Shown here one piece after another: positions 28,942-37,226 of a stretch of DNA of 64,000 nt; positions within the stretch are counted from its first letter, which is position 1; every line of letters starts with the position of its first letter. The DNA is taken from the NCBI RefSeq assembly GCF_035942955.1, contig NZ_DASZCQ010000075.1, positions 1-64,000 of the forward strand, given 5' to 3'. The translations under genes were made by a program, and so were the position numbers. The notes below the pieces were generated by a model. It searched no databases, was not told the origin of the DNA, and saw nothing but the letters and a program-made list of their open reading frames with translations. The DNA comes from DASYTH01 sp035942955. Lineage in GTDB: Bacteria > Actinomycetota > Actinomycetes > Mycobacteriales > Pseudonocardiaceae.

Positions 28942-29658
28942 TCACCCCAGCAGGCTGCGCCCGATCAGCACCAGCGCGCTCAGCGCCGCGAAACCCAGCA
29001 CGGCCCAGCGGATCCGGCCGCCCTCGACCAGCCGCCTTGCCGGGCCGGACAGCGCGAACCCGACCAGCAGGAAGGGCGCCAGGATCGCCGCGGCGCGCGC
29101 GTCCCGGCCGTCGAGATGTCCCGCCACCGCAAGGCCGACGGCCGAGATCGGCGCCCCGATCGTGAAGTACGCGGCCATCGTGGCCCGGATGCGCGCGCCG
29201 TCTTCGTGCTGGTACAGCAGCACGACCGGCGGCCCGCCGATGGCCATGGACGTGCCGAACGCCCCGCTGACCACCCCGGCCGTGGTCAGCGCCCCCGGCG
29301 TCGGCCGCGGATGCCAGGACACCACCGACAGCACGGTGAACGCGAGCACGCCCAACCCCACGACGGTCAGAAACCCCCGCTGCGGCAAGGAGTCCACCAC
29401 GAGCACGCCGACCACCGTGCCGGGCAGCCGCCCCAGCGTCGCCCACCCGACCCCGCGCCAGTCGACGTGCCCGTGCTCCCGCCACAGGGTGAGCACCGTG
29501 TGCACGGTCCCCACCAGCAGCATCGGCCCCGGCAGCAGGCTCGGCTCCACCAGCGCCAGCACCGGCACCGCGACGAGCGCCATACCGAACCCGACCGTCC
29601 CCTGAACGAGCCCGCCGAGCGCCAGCACCACTCCGGCGATCAGCAGCGTTACCGTCAC
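28942..29658 (-). CDS. TSUP-family (TauE/SafE) permease
   Basis: Membrane protein (238 aa) of the TSUP/DUF81 family with about seven or eight helices in two similar halves. Each half opens with the family's conserved stretch (GLVQGTVGFGMALVAVP and SGAFGTSMAIGGPPVVLLYQ). Members export sulfite, sulfoacetate or related organosulfur anions. The GTG at 29658 is the likely start. It converges on the P450 gene; the dispersed repeat lies between them. Confidence 0.88.
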   Translation of the reverse strand: MTVTLLIAGVVLALGGLVQGTVGFGMALVAVPVLALVEPSLLPGPMLLVGTVHTVLTLWREHGHVDWRGVGWATLGRLPGTVVGVLVVDSLPQRGFLTVVGLGVLAFTVLSVVSWHPRPTPGALTTAGVVSGAFGTSMAIGGPPVVLLYQHEDGARIRATMAAYFTIGAPISAVGLAVAGHLDGRDARAAAILAPFLLVGFALSGPARRLVEGGRIRWAVLGFAALSALVLIGRSLLG

Positions 29659-29767
29659 ACCCCCATACTTCGCCGAACCGCCCGCCCAGCGCGCATGATT
29701 TGGCCCAGATCACGCCGGGCACATCACCCGCATCCCACCGGCGTGGGTGTTGGCCCGCGTAAGGGCG

Positions 29768-29926
29768 GGGCATGCCTGCCGGGAGCCGGAGCATGCCTAC
29801 CGGACGGCGGGACACGCCCGAGAGGTCCGTGGCCTGCCGGCGTCTCCCGCCCTTGTGTCGGTGTGTTCCGGCTTCAGGTAGCCAGGTTCGGCCTTCCGGC
29901 AGCCGCGGGCGGGATCACCTCCGCTC
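29768..29926. repeat. Cluster of short intergenic repeat units
   Basis: A run of 20-24-bp units related to those at 9312 and 14403, in both orientations: GCATGCCTGCCGGGAGCCGG, CATGCCTACCGGACGGCGGG followed by ACACGCC, GTGTTCCGGCTTCAGGTAGC and TTCGGCCTTCCGGCAGCC. They fill most of the 286-bp gap between the starts and stops of the TSUP and acn genes. No gene is seen here. Confidence 0.55.
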
Positions 29927-29944
29927 ATCGGCCGCCCGAGAGCA

Positions 29945-32767
29945 CTAGCTCACCATCTTGCGCAGCACGTACTGCATGATGCCGCCGTTGCGGTAGTAGT
30001 CGGCCTCACCGGGGGTGTCGATCCGGACCACGGCGTCGAAGTCCACAGTGGACCCGTCGGGGCGGGTGGCGGTGACGGCGACCGTGCGCGGGGTGGTGCC
30101 GTCGTTCAGCGCGGTGATCCCGGAGACGTCGAAGGTCTCCTCGCCGGTCAGGCCGAGCGAGGACGCCGACTGCCCCTCGGGGAACTGCAGCGGCAGCACG
30201 CCCATCCCGATCAGGTTGGAGCGGTGGATCCGCTCGAACGACTCGGCGATGACCGCGCGCACGCCGAGCAGGGAGGTGCCCTTGGCGGCCCAGTCCCGTG
30301 ACGAGCCGGAGCCGTACTCCTTGCCGGCGAGCACCACCAGCGGAATTCCCGCTTCGCGGTACGCCATCGCGGCGTCGTAGATCGTGGTCTGCTCGCCCCC
30401 GTTCAGGAAGTTGCGAGTGAAGCCGCCCTGCACGTTGTCCAGCAACAGGTTGCGCAGCCGGATGTTGGCGAACGTGCCGCGGATCATCACCTCGTGGTTG
30501 CCGCGCCGCGAGCCGTAGGAGTTGAAGTCCTTGCGCTGCACGCCGTGCGCGGTGAGGTACTCACCGGCGGGGGAGTCGGGCTTGATCGACCCGGCTGGCG
30601 AGATGTGGTCGGTGGTGACCGAGTCGCCGAGCAGCGCGAGGACCCGCGCGCCGGTGATGTCGGTGACCGGGTCCGGCGACAGGCCCATGCCCTCGAAGTA
30701 CGGCGGCCTGCGCACGTAGGTGGAGTCGGGATCCCACTCGAAGGTCTTGCCGGTGGGCGTGGGCAGCGAGCGCCAGCGCTCGTCGCCGGCGAACACGTCG
30801 GCGTAGTCCCGAGTGAACATCTCCGAGGAGATCGCCGACTCGATGACGTGCTGGATCTCCTGCGGGGACGGCCAGATGTCGGTCAGGTACACCGGTTCTC
30901 CGTCCGAGCCGGTGCCGAGCGGCTCGGTGGTGAGGTCCTTGTCCATCGACCCGGCCAGCGCGTAGGCGACCACTAGCGGCGGGGAGGCCAGGTAGTTCAT
31001 CTTGACGTCGGGGTTGATCCGGCCCTCGAAGTTGCGGTTGCCGGACAGCACGGACACCACGGCCAGGTCGTTGTCGTTCACGGCGGTCGAGATCTCCTCC
31101 GGCAGCGGCCCGGAGTTGCCGATGCAGGTGGTGCATCCGTAGCCGACCAGGTGGAAGCCCAGCTTCTCCAGGTACGGCAACAGACCCGCGCGCTCGTAGT
31201 AGTCCATGACCACTTTGGACCCCGGCGCCAGCGTGGTCTTCACCCACGGCTTGCGCTCCAGCCCGCGCTCGACCGCCTTCTTGGCCAGCAGCGCCGCGCC
31301 CAGCATCACCGACGGGTTGGACGTGTTGGTGCACGAGGTGATCGCGGCGATCGCCACCGCGCCGTGGTCGAGGTCGAACGTGTTGCCGTCCACGGTGACC
31401 GGCACCGGGTTGCTCGGCCGGCCCGTGGCGCCCTCGGCCGCCGAGAGCGCGTCGTGCGGCTTGCCGTCGCCGTTGTCCTCGTGCGCATAGGTGGGTGAGT
31501 CGCTGGCCGGGAACGACTCGGCGGACGCCTCGTCCACAGTGGACGTATTCTCGGCCGTGTCCGGAGTGGTCGAGACGTAGTCGGCGAGCGCCGCGCGGAA
31601 CGCCGGTTTGGCGTCGGACAGCGCGATCCGGTCCTGCGGACGCTTCGGCCCGGCGATCGACGGGACCACAGTGGACAGATCGAGCTCCAGTGTCTCGGAG
31701 TAGGCCGGCTCCGCTTCCGGGTCGTGCCACAGGCCCTGCTCCCTGGCGTACGTCTCGACCAGCGCCACCTGCTCGGCCGAGCGGCCGGTGAACCTCAGGT
31801 ACTCCAGGGTCTCGGCGTCGATCGGGAAGATCGCGCAGGTCGACCCGAACTCCGGGCTCATGTTGCCGATCGTGGCCCGGTTGGCCAGCGGCACCGAGGC
31901 CACGCCCGGTCCGTAGAACTCGACGAACTTGCCGACCACGCCGTGGTGGCGCAGCATCTCGGTGATCGTCAGCACCAGGTCGGTCGCGGTGGAGCCGGGC
32001 GGCAGCTCGCCGTGCAGCTTGAACCCGACCACCCGGGGAATCAGCATCGACACCGGCTGGCCGAGCATGGCGGCCTCGGCCTCGATCCCGCCGACGCCCC
32101 AGCCGAGCACGCCGAGCCCGTTGACCATCGTGGTGTGGCTGTCCGTGCCGACCAGCGTGTCCGGGTAGGCCTGCCCGTTGCGGATCATCACGACGCGGGC
32201 CAGGTGCTCGATGTTGACCTGGTGGACGATCCCGGTGCCCGGCGGGACGACCTTGAACTCGTCGAACGCGGTCTGGCCCCAGCGCAGGAACTGGTAGCGC
32301 TCGCGGTTGCGCTCGTACTCGAAGTCGACGTTGCGCTCGAACGCGTCCGGCCGGCCGAAGATGTCGGCGATCACCGAGTGGTCGATCACCAGCTCGGCCG
32401 GGGCCAGCGGGTTGACCTTGGCCGGGTCGCCGCCGAGCTGGGTCACGGCCTCGCGCATGGTGGCCAGGTCGACGATGCACGGCACCCCGGTGAAGTCCTG
32501 CATCACCACGCGGCCCGGGGTGAACTGGATCTCCACGGACGGCTCCGCCGCCGGATCCCACGTGGCCAGCGCCTGCACGTGCTCGGCGGTGATGTTCGCG
32601 CCGTCCTCGGTGCGCAGCAGGTTCTCCAGCAGGATCTTGAGGCTGTACGGCAGGCGCTCGGCGCCGCGCACCGCGTCCAGCCGGAACACCTCGTAGGAGG
32701 CCGATCCGACGGTCAGCGTGGTCCGGGCGCCGAAGCTGTCCTTGGTCGCGGTCACATCAGGCTCCAT
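29945..32767 (-). CDS. acn: Aconitate hydratase A
   Basis: TCA-cycle enzyme (940 aa) that interconverts citrate and isocitrate with a 4Fe-4S cluster. Cluster cysteines lie in SCTNTSNP and GYGCTTCIGNSGPL. The swivel-domain signature KEYGSGSSRDWAAKG is present near the C-terminus. A polar insertion of about 50 residues (around 405-455) contains EASAESFPASD, as in other actinobacterial AcnA proteins. The ATG at 32767 has AAGGAGAG upstream; a GTG four codons later is possible. An exact AcnR box sits 26 bp before the start. Confidence 0.96.
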   Translation of the reverse strand: MEPDVTATKDSFGARTTLTVGSASYEVFRLDAVRGAERLPYSLKILLENLLRTEDGANITAEHVQALATWDPAAEPSVEIQFTPGRVVMQDFTGVPCIVDLATMREAVTQLGGDPAKVNPLAPAELVIDHSVIADIFGRPDAFERNVDFEYERNRERYQFLRWGQTAFDEFKVVPPGTGIVHQVNIEHLARVVMIRNGQAYPDTLVGTDSHTTMVNGLGVLGWGVGGIEAEAAMLGQPVSMLIPRVVGFKLHGELPPGSTATDLVLTITEMLRHHGVVGKFVEFYGPGVASVPLANRATIGNMSPEFGSTCAIFPIDAETLEYLRFTGRSAEQVALVETYAREQGLWHDPEAEPAYSETLELDLSTVVPSIAGPKRPQDRIALSDAKPAFRAALADYVSTTPDTAENTSTVDEASAESFPASDSPTYAHEDNGDGKPHDALSAAEGATGRPSNPVPVTVDGNTFDLDHGAVAIAAITSCTNTSNPSVMLGAALLAKKAVERGLERKPWVKTTLAPGSKVVMDYYERAGLLPYLEKLGFHLVGYGCTTCIGNSGPLPEEISTAVNDNDLAVVSVLSGNRNFEGRINPDVKMNYLASPPLVVAYALAGSMDKDLTTEPLGTGSDGEPVYLTDIWPSPQEIQHVIESAISSEMFTRDYADVFAGDERWRSLPTPTGKTFEWDPDSTYVRRPPYFEGMGLSPDPVTDITGARVLALLGDSVTTDHISPAGSIKPDSPAGEYLTAHGVQRKDFNSYGSRRGNHEVMIRGTFANIRLRNLLLDNVQGGFTRNFLNGGEQTTIYDAAMAYREAGIPLVVLAGKEYGSGSSRDWAAKGTSLLGVRAVIAESFERIHRSNLIGMGVLPLQFPEGQSASSLGLTGEETFDVSGITALNDGTTPRTVAVTATRPDGSTVDFDAVVRIDTPGEADYYRNGGIMQYVLRKMVS

Positions 32768-32792
32768 CCGGCGAGTCTCTCCTTGCCTCAAA

Positions 32793-32808
32793 CAGTACGC
32801 TTGTCCTG
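32793..32808. promoter_or_regulatory. Predicted AcnR operator in the acn promoter
   Basis: Read on the minus strand the site is CAGGACAAGCGTACTG, an exact match to the AcnR consensus CAGNACNNNCGTACTG. It lies 26 bp from both the acn start (32767) and the divergent VOC gene start (32834), so AcnR probably represses both. Confidence 0.85.
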
Positions 32809-32833
32809 TAATTGCGTTCAAGGAGGGGTGCCG

Positions 32834-33205
32834 ATGATCCACCACGTGCAGATCGTGTGCCCGCCGGGCAGCGAGGACCTGATGCGCCAGTTCTACGGCG
32901 GCGTGCTCGGCTGGGCCGAGCTGCCGAGGCCGCCCCAGCTCGCGACCGGGGGCGGATGCTGGTTCCGGGTGCCGGGCGTCGGCGGGCCGGACGGCGAGCT
33001 CCACGTCGGCGTGGAGGAGCCGTTCGTGCCCGCGCGCAAGGCGCATCCGGCGTTCGTCGTCGACGTGGACGCCGTGGCCGCGGCCGTGGAAGCGGCCGAC
33101 CACCCGGTCAGCTGGGCCACCGACATCTCCGGCCGCCGGCGCTTTCACACCAACGACCCGGTCGGGAACCGCCTGGAGTTCCTCGACCGGGCCGCCGGGA
33201 TCTGA
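32834..33205 (+). CDS. VOC-superfamily (glyoxalase-like) protein
   Basis: A 123-aa VOC-fold protein. The start IHHVQIVCPPGSEDLMRQFY and the end NDPVGNRLEFLD are typical; residues H, E and the FYGGVLGW turn suggest a possible metal site. AGGAGG lies 8 bases before the ATG at 32834. It is divergent from acn and shares a 66-bp gap containing an AcnR operator, which suggests joint control with central metabolism. The substrate is unknown. Confidence 0.85.
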   Translation: MIHHVQIVCPPGSEDLMRQFYGGVLGWAELPRPPQLATGGGCWFRVPGVGGPDGELHVGVEEPFVPARKAHPAFVVDVDAVAAAVEAADHPVSWATDISGRRRFHTNDPVGNRLEFLDRAAGI

Positions 33206-33210
33206 TTCGG

Positions 33211-34686
33211 TTACTTGGCCAGCTTCAGCAGGGCGTAGACGTCGTCCGCGCTGAGGCTCTTGAGCACGGTCAGCTCGATGTCGGTGAACGAGCGTAGCGG
33301 GCTGACGTACCACTTGCCGTCGATGTTCGTGGTGACGATGCCGGTGTTCTTGAGCATGCCCGAGGCCAGGTTCACCAGGGCCTGCTTGGCCTCGGCGGAG
33401 ATCTTCGAGTCGCCGCGCGACTCCTTGTCGATCAGCTCGGCCACCTGGTCGCCGCAGAACTTCTCGCTTTCGCCCTCGGCCTCGTAGGAGTAGCAGTCAC
33501 CGTCCCGGCGGATCTTGACCGTGCCGCCCTCGACCTGGACCTCGGCCTCCTTGATGACCACCTTCTTGCCGTTGGTCACGTCCTGGGTGTCGGCGCTGAA
33601 GTTGGTGATCTTGGCGCCGGACGGCTTGGGCCGGCCGGCCATCTCGACCAGCACCGGGCCGGCGTCGTGCAGCGCGCCCATCTCGTCCGGCGGCAGCAGC
33701 TCGATGACCCGCTCGAGGTTGCCGTCGGCCGCGGCCTGGGCCAGCTCCCGCACGGCGTCCTGCGGGCTGCCGGCGCCGTTGTTCGCGATGCCCTGCCTCG
33801 GCCACGGCTTGTCGGCGTCCTGCAGCGCGTAGTCGGCGATCGTGTAGAAGAGGCTCGGGTACCACTGGCCGTCGACGTTGACCGTGGCGATCCGGATCGG
33901 CTTGCGCCCGTTGTCGGTCGCCTCGGCGATGTCGATCTCCTCGTGCTGCGGGTCGGAGTTCAGCCCGCGCGGGAAGGCCGCCTCGAGGAAGCGCTCGGTG
34001 AACGGCAGCTTGGCCGCGTCCGAGTCGATGGTGAGCTTGCCGCCGACCAGCTTGGTGATGGTCAGGTGGTCGTTGACCTTCTCCGCGGCGGCGTCGTCGT
34101 ACTTCAGGTCGGTGGTCCTGATCTCCGCGCCGTGGATCTGGTTGGGGTCGGCGTCCTGCTTGTAGACGTCGAGCCGCTTGAGCTCCTCGGTCATGTCCTT
34201 GTTGAGGTCCACCATGATCGACGCCTCGGCGGGCGCCAGGCTGGCCAGCACCCCGGCCAGGTCGCCCTTGCCGATGGCGCTGACCAGGTTGTCCGCCGCG
34301 GCCGTCGGGCTGGGCGCGCCGGCCTTGACGTCGCTGCGGTTGAGCGCCCACACGGTCACCACGGAGCCGGCGGCGATGGCGACCACGGCCACGATCGCGC
34401 CGATGATCAGGCCCTTGCGGCTCTTCTTCGGCGGCTGCGGCGGCGGGTAGCCGGACTGGCCGCCGTACTGCCCGTACTGCATGGTCGGCTGGGGACCCGT
34501 CTGGGGGAACCCCTGCTGGGGGTAGCCCTGGGTCGGCTGGGGGCCGGTCTGGTAGCCGGGCGGCGGCTGGTACCCACCCTGCTGCTGGGGGTAGCCGGGC
34601 TGAGCAGGGAAGGGACCGCTCCCCGGGCCCCCCGGCTGGTTGGGATTGTTCGGCTGCCACGGGCCGCCAGAACCTGGATAGGTCAC
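33211..34686 (-). CDS. Membrane-anchored protein with Pro/Gln-rich N-terminus
   Basis: A 491-aa protein I cannot name. Residues 1-88 are a cytoplasmic low-complexity segment rich in P, Q, G and Y. A basic stop (KKSRK) leads to one membrane helix (92-116). The outer part (117-491) has two similar modules that open with NLVSAIGKGDLAGVLASL and LAQAAADGNLERVIELL, resembling DUF4878/NTF2-like lipoprotein domains. The GTG at 34686 follows AGGAGGGG and overlaps the upstream gene's stop. A cell-envelope role next to the NlpC/P60 hydrolase is plausible but unproven. Confidence 0.7.
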   Translation of the reverse strand: MTYPGSGGPWQPNNPNQPGGPGSGPFPAQPGYPQQQGGYQPPPGYQTGPQPTQGYPQQGFPQTGPQPTMQYGQYGGQSGYPPPQPPKKSRKGLIIGAIVAVVAIAAGSVVTVWALNRSDVKAGAPSPTAAADNLVSAIGKGDLAGVLASLAPAEASIMVDLNKDMTEELKRLDVYKQDADPNQIHGAEIRTTDLKYDDAAAEKVNDHLTITKLVGGKLTIDSDAAKLPFTERFLEAAFPRGLNSDPQHEEIDIAEATDNGRKPIRIATVNVDGQWYPSLFYTIADYALQDADKPWPRQGIANNGAGSPQDAVRELAQAAADGNLERVIELLPPDEMGALHDAGPVLVEMAGRPKPSGAKITNFSADTQDVTNGKKVVIKEAEVQVEGGTVKIRRDGDCYSYEAEGESEKFCGDQVAELIDKESRGDSKISAEAKQALVNLASGMLKNTGIVTTNIDGKWYVSPLRSFTDIELTVLKSLSADDVYALLKLAK

Positions 34687-35156
34687 GGTTCCCCTCCTGC
34701 GGTGTTGGTCGCGCGGGTGCGCCGGCCGGCGAGGACGCCGACGACCCCAAGCACTGCCAATACCCCGCCGATGAGCGTCACCGTGGGACCGGTGCGGGCA
34801 ATGCCGAGGGGCGCGTCTTCGCTGCCGCTTACGACGGCCGCGACGCCTCCGACGGTTCCGCAGACTATCGCCACGACCGCGGCGAATGTTGCGGCTGTCC
34901 TGCGGAAACCGAACGCGTAGGCGGCGACGCAGAGCGTGATCACCGGGATGATCATCGTCCACGCGTCGAGCGCCAGCGTGAGCGGGCTGCCCTCGAGGAC
35001 CTTGATCGTCCGGATGATGCTGATCGACTCGTAGCTGTCCCGCAGCACGCTCCCCGACTTGAACCACGGCAGGAACGTCCCCACCGCGACGAGCACCAGC
35101 CCGACGCCGCAGGTCGCGGCGCCCGCGAGGCCGATCGGGAGTGGACGTCGGGACAC
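34683..35156 (-). CDS. Four-helix membrane protein
   Basis: A 157-aa protein with about four membrane helices (near residues 8-31, 65-85, 90-112 and 125-145) and one short outer loop after the first helix (FLPWFKSGSVLRDSY). I do not recognise the family. Its stop overlaps the start of the 33211-34686 gene by 4 bases, so the two are translated together. It is divergent from the NlpC/P60 gene. The GTG at 35156 has only a weak ribosome site. Confidence 0.65.
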   Translation of the reverse strand: MSRRPLPIGLAGAATCGVGLVLVAVGTFLPWFKSGSVLRDSYESISIIRTIKVLEGSPLTLALDAWTMIIPVITLCVAAYAFGFRRTAATFAAVVAIVCGTVGGVAAVVSGSEDAPLGIARTGPTVTLIGGVLAVLGVVGVLAGRRTRATNTAGGEP

Positions 35157-35307
35157 CGGCCCATGCTCGCAGGACCCGGCCCGGTCGCCGCCCGCACCCC
35201 GCGTTCACCACGCAGGGTGATCGGCTTGGGATCGATGGGATGAATGTTGTGGACGATGAGTAAGTTTCCAGTGTTACGACTGGTGCAGGAAATGCCAGAG
35301 TGGCACA

Positions 35308-36603
35308 GTGGCTGCCGTGCTGACCCGACGACTCCGGGCGGCCGGCGTTGTCACCGCGTCGATCGCGCTGGTGCTGGCCATCGCGCCGGGCACGGCTGCC
35401 GCCGTCCCGCCGCCTCCGCCCAACCCCAGCGACAGCGAGCTCAAGGACAGCCGGGCCGACGCGAAGGCCAAGGCCGGCGAGGTCGGAACGCTGACCAACC
35501 GGGTGGCCCAGGCCGAGGCCAAGCTGATCGAGCTGCAGGCCGACGTCGAGGCCAAGATGGAGGAGGCCAACAAGGCGCTGGTCGACCTCGAGACGGCCCA
35601 GGAGGTCGCGCGCAAGGCCCGCGAGGACGCCGAGGCGGCCAGGCGCGAGGCGGACGGCGCCGGGCAGGCCGTCGAGGACGCGCGCAAGGAGCTCGACGCG
35701 TTCGCCGCCGGAAGCTTCAAGCAGGGCAGCACGATCGGCTCGATGTCGGCCTACATCGGAGCGTCCAGCCCGGAAGATCTCCTGGCTAGGGCCCAACTGC
35801 TGAACGCGGTCAGCGGCAGTCAGCTCGACGCGCTCGAGCTGATGGAGCGGGCCAAGATCACCAAGGCCAACAAGGACTCCGCCGCCCGCGCCGCCCTCGA
35901 CCTGGCCAACGCCAAGCACGCCGAGGCCGAGCAGGCCAAGCGGGACGCCGACGCGGCCACCGCCGCCGCCCAGCAGGCCCAGCGTGACCAGGTGGCCAAG
36001 GCCGACCGCCTGCTGGCCGACAAGGAGGCGGCCGAGCGGGAGCTGGCCGAGGCGCAGGCCAGGGTCGGCGGGCTGGAGAACCAGCGGCAGCGCTACGAGG
36101 ACTGGCTGGCGGCCAAGCAGCGCGAGGAGGCGGCCGCGGCCGCCGCGGCGGGTGGTGGCCGGCCGGTGGCGGCGTCGGCGGGCGGCTCGGTCCGGGTCGT
36201 GATCGACCGGGCGCTTTCCCAGCTCGGGGTGCCATACGCCTGGGGCGGCGGCAACGCCAACGGGCCAACGAGGGGCATCCGGGACGGCGGCGTGGCGGAC
36301 TCGTTCGGCGACTACAACAAGGTCGGGTTCGACTGCTCCGGGCTCATGATCTACGCCTTCGCCGGGGTCGGCATCCGGCTGCCGCACTACAGCGGCTACC
36401 AGGCCACCGCGGGGCGCCGGGTGCCGCTGTCCCAGATGGCGCCGGGGGACATGCTGTTCTGGGCCACCGGTGGCCGGATCCACCACGTGGCGCTGTACAT
36501 CGGCAACGGCCAGATGGTCGAGGCGCCCTACTCGGGCTCGCGGGTGCGGATCGCCTCCGTGCGCTACGGCGGCATCGTGCCGCTGGCCACCCGGCTGCTC
36601 TAA
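35308..36603 (+). CDS. NlpC/P60 peptidoglycan endopeptidase, RipA-like
   Basis: Exported cell-wall hydrolase (431 aa). A signal peptide covers about residues 1-32 (ending TAAAVPP). A long coiled coil (about 45-285) follows, then an NlpC/P60 domain (about 295-431). The catalytic cysteine is C343 (DCSGLMIY) and the histidine H393 (HHVALYIGNG). It cuts the stem peptide and is linked to cell separation in mycobacteria. Gene order (acn side before, moxR after) matches Rv1477. The GTG at 35308 starts it. Activity is probably held back by the coiled coil, as in RipA. Confidence 0.92.
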   Translation: MAAVLTRRLRAAGVVTASIALVLAIAPGTAAAVPPPPPNPSDSELKDSRADAKAKAGEVGTLTNRVAQAEAKLIELQADVEAKMEEANKALVDLETAQEVARKAREDAEAARREADGAGQAVEDARKELDAFAAGSFKQGSTIGSMSAYIGASSPEDLLARAQLLNAVSGSQLDALELMERAKITKANKDSAARAALDLANAKHAEAEQAKRDADAATAAAQQAQRDQVAKADRLLADKEAAERELAEAQARVGGLENQRQRYEDWLAAKQREEAAAAAAAGGGRPVAASAGGSVRVVIDRALSQLGVPYAWGGGNANGPTRGIRDGGVADSFGDYNKVGFDCSGLMIYAFAGVGIRLPHYSGYQATAGRRVPLSQMAPGDMLFWATGGRIHHVALYIGNGQMVEAPYSGSRVRIASVRYGGIVPLATRLL

Positions 36604-36611
36604 TTCCTTCT

Positions 36612-37151
36612 ATGGCGTTCGCCGCGGTGATCCTGGCCGGGGGGCGGGCCGCCCGACTGTCCGGTGTGGACAAAGTGCAGCTCGAGGTGGCCGGGAAGAC
36701 GTTGCTGCGGCGGGCAATCGAGGCGGTGGCCGGGGCGGAGCCGATCGTCGTGGTGGGCCCGCGGCGCGCGGTGCCGGGGGTGGTCTGGACGCGGGAGGAC
36801 CCGCCGGGGTCGGGGCCGGTGGCCGGGCTCGCCGCCGGACTCGACGCGCTGCCCGGCGGGGTGACCGAGGTGGCCGTGCTGGCCGGCGATCTGCTCGGGG
36901 TCCGGGCGTCCACCGTGGACCGGTTGCGGGCCGCGGTCGACGCGGAGTCGGCCGGGGCGGTGCTGGTCGACGCCGGCGGGGTGCCGCAGTGGCTGATCGG
37001 CGTCTGGCGGGCCGGCCCGCTGCGCGCCGCGCTCCCGGCGGAGCCGGCCGGCCGCTCGCTGCGGGCGGTGCTGGGCGCCCTGCCGTTCGTGGAGGTGCCC
37101 GCGGAGCCGGGGGAGGCCGCGGACGTGGACACCCCGGACGATCTGCCCTAG
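36612..37151 (+). CDS. mobA: Molybdenum cofactor guanylyltransferase
   Basis: Cytoplasmic nucleotidyltransferase (179 aa) that links GMP to molybdopterin. The N-terminal signature LAGGRAARLSGVDKV is close to the MobA consensus, and VLAGDLLGV holds the metal-binding aspartate. The C-terminal DVDTPDDL is also typical. It starts 8 bp after the NlpC/P60 gene stop. In mycobacteria this place holds a second NlpC/P60 gene (ripB), so mobA is out of its usual setting; no other molybdenum gene is in the window. Confidence 0.88.
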   Translation: MAFAAVILAGGRAARLSGVDKVQLEVAGKTLLRRAIEAVAGAEPIVVVGPRRAVPGVVWTREDPPGSGPVAGLAAGLDALPGGVTEVAVLAGDLLGVRASTVDRLRAAVDAESAGAVLVDAGGVPQWLIGVWRAGPLRAALPAEPAGRSLRAVLGALPFVEVPAEPGEAADVDTPDDLP

Positions 37152-37226
37152 CTCACAGCCGTCATACCGCTGATCCGGTGTCCTGTAACAGGGAACGTGT
37201 GCACCCACCACGAGGAGGTTGGCAAG

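Noticed and set aside
29768..29926. CRISPR array or IS end
   Set aside because: Units are in mixed orientation and variable length, with no spacer pattern and no transposase.
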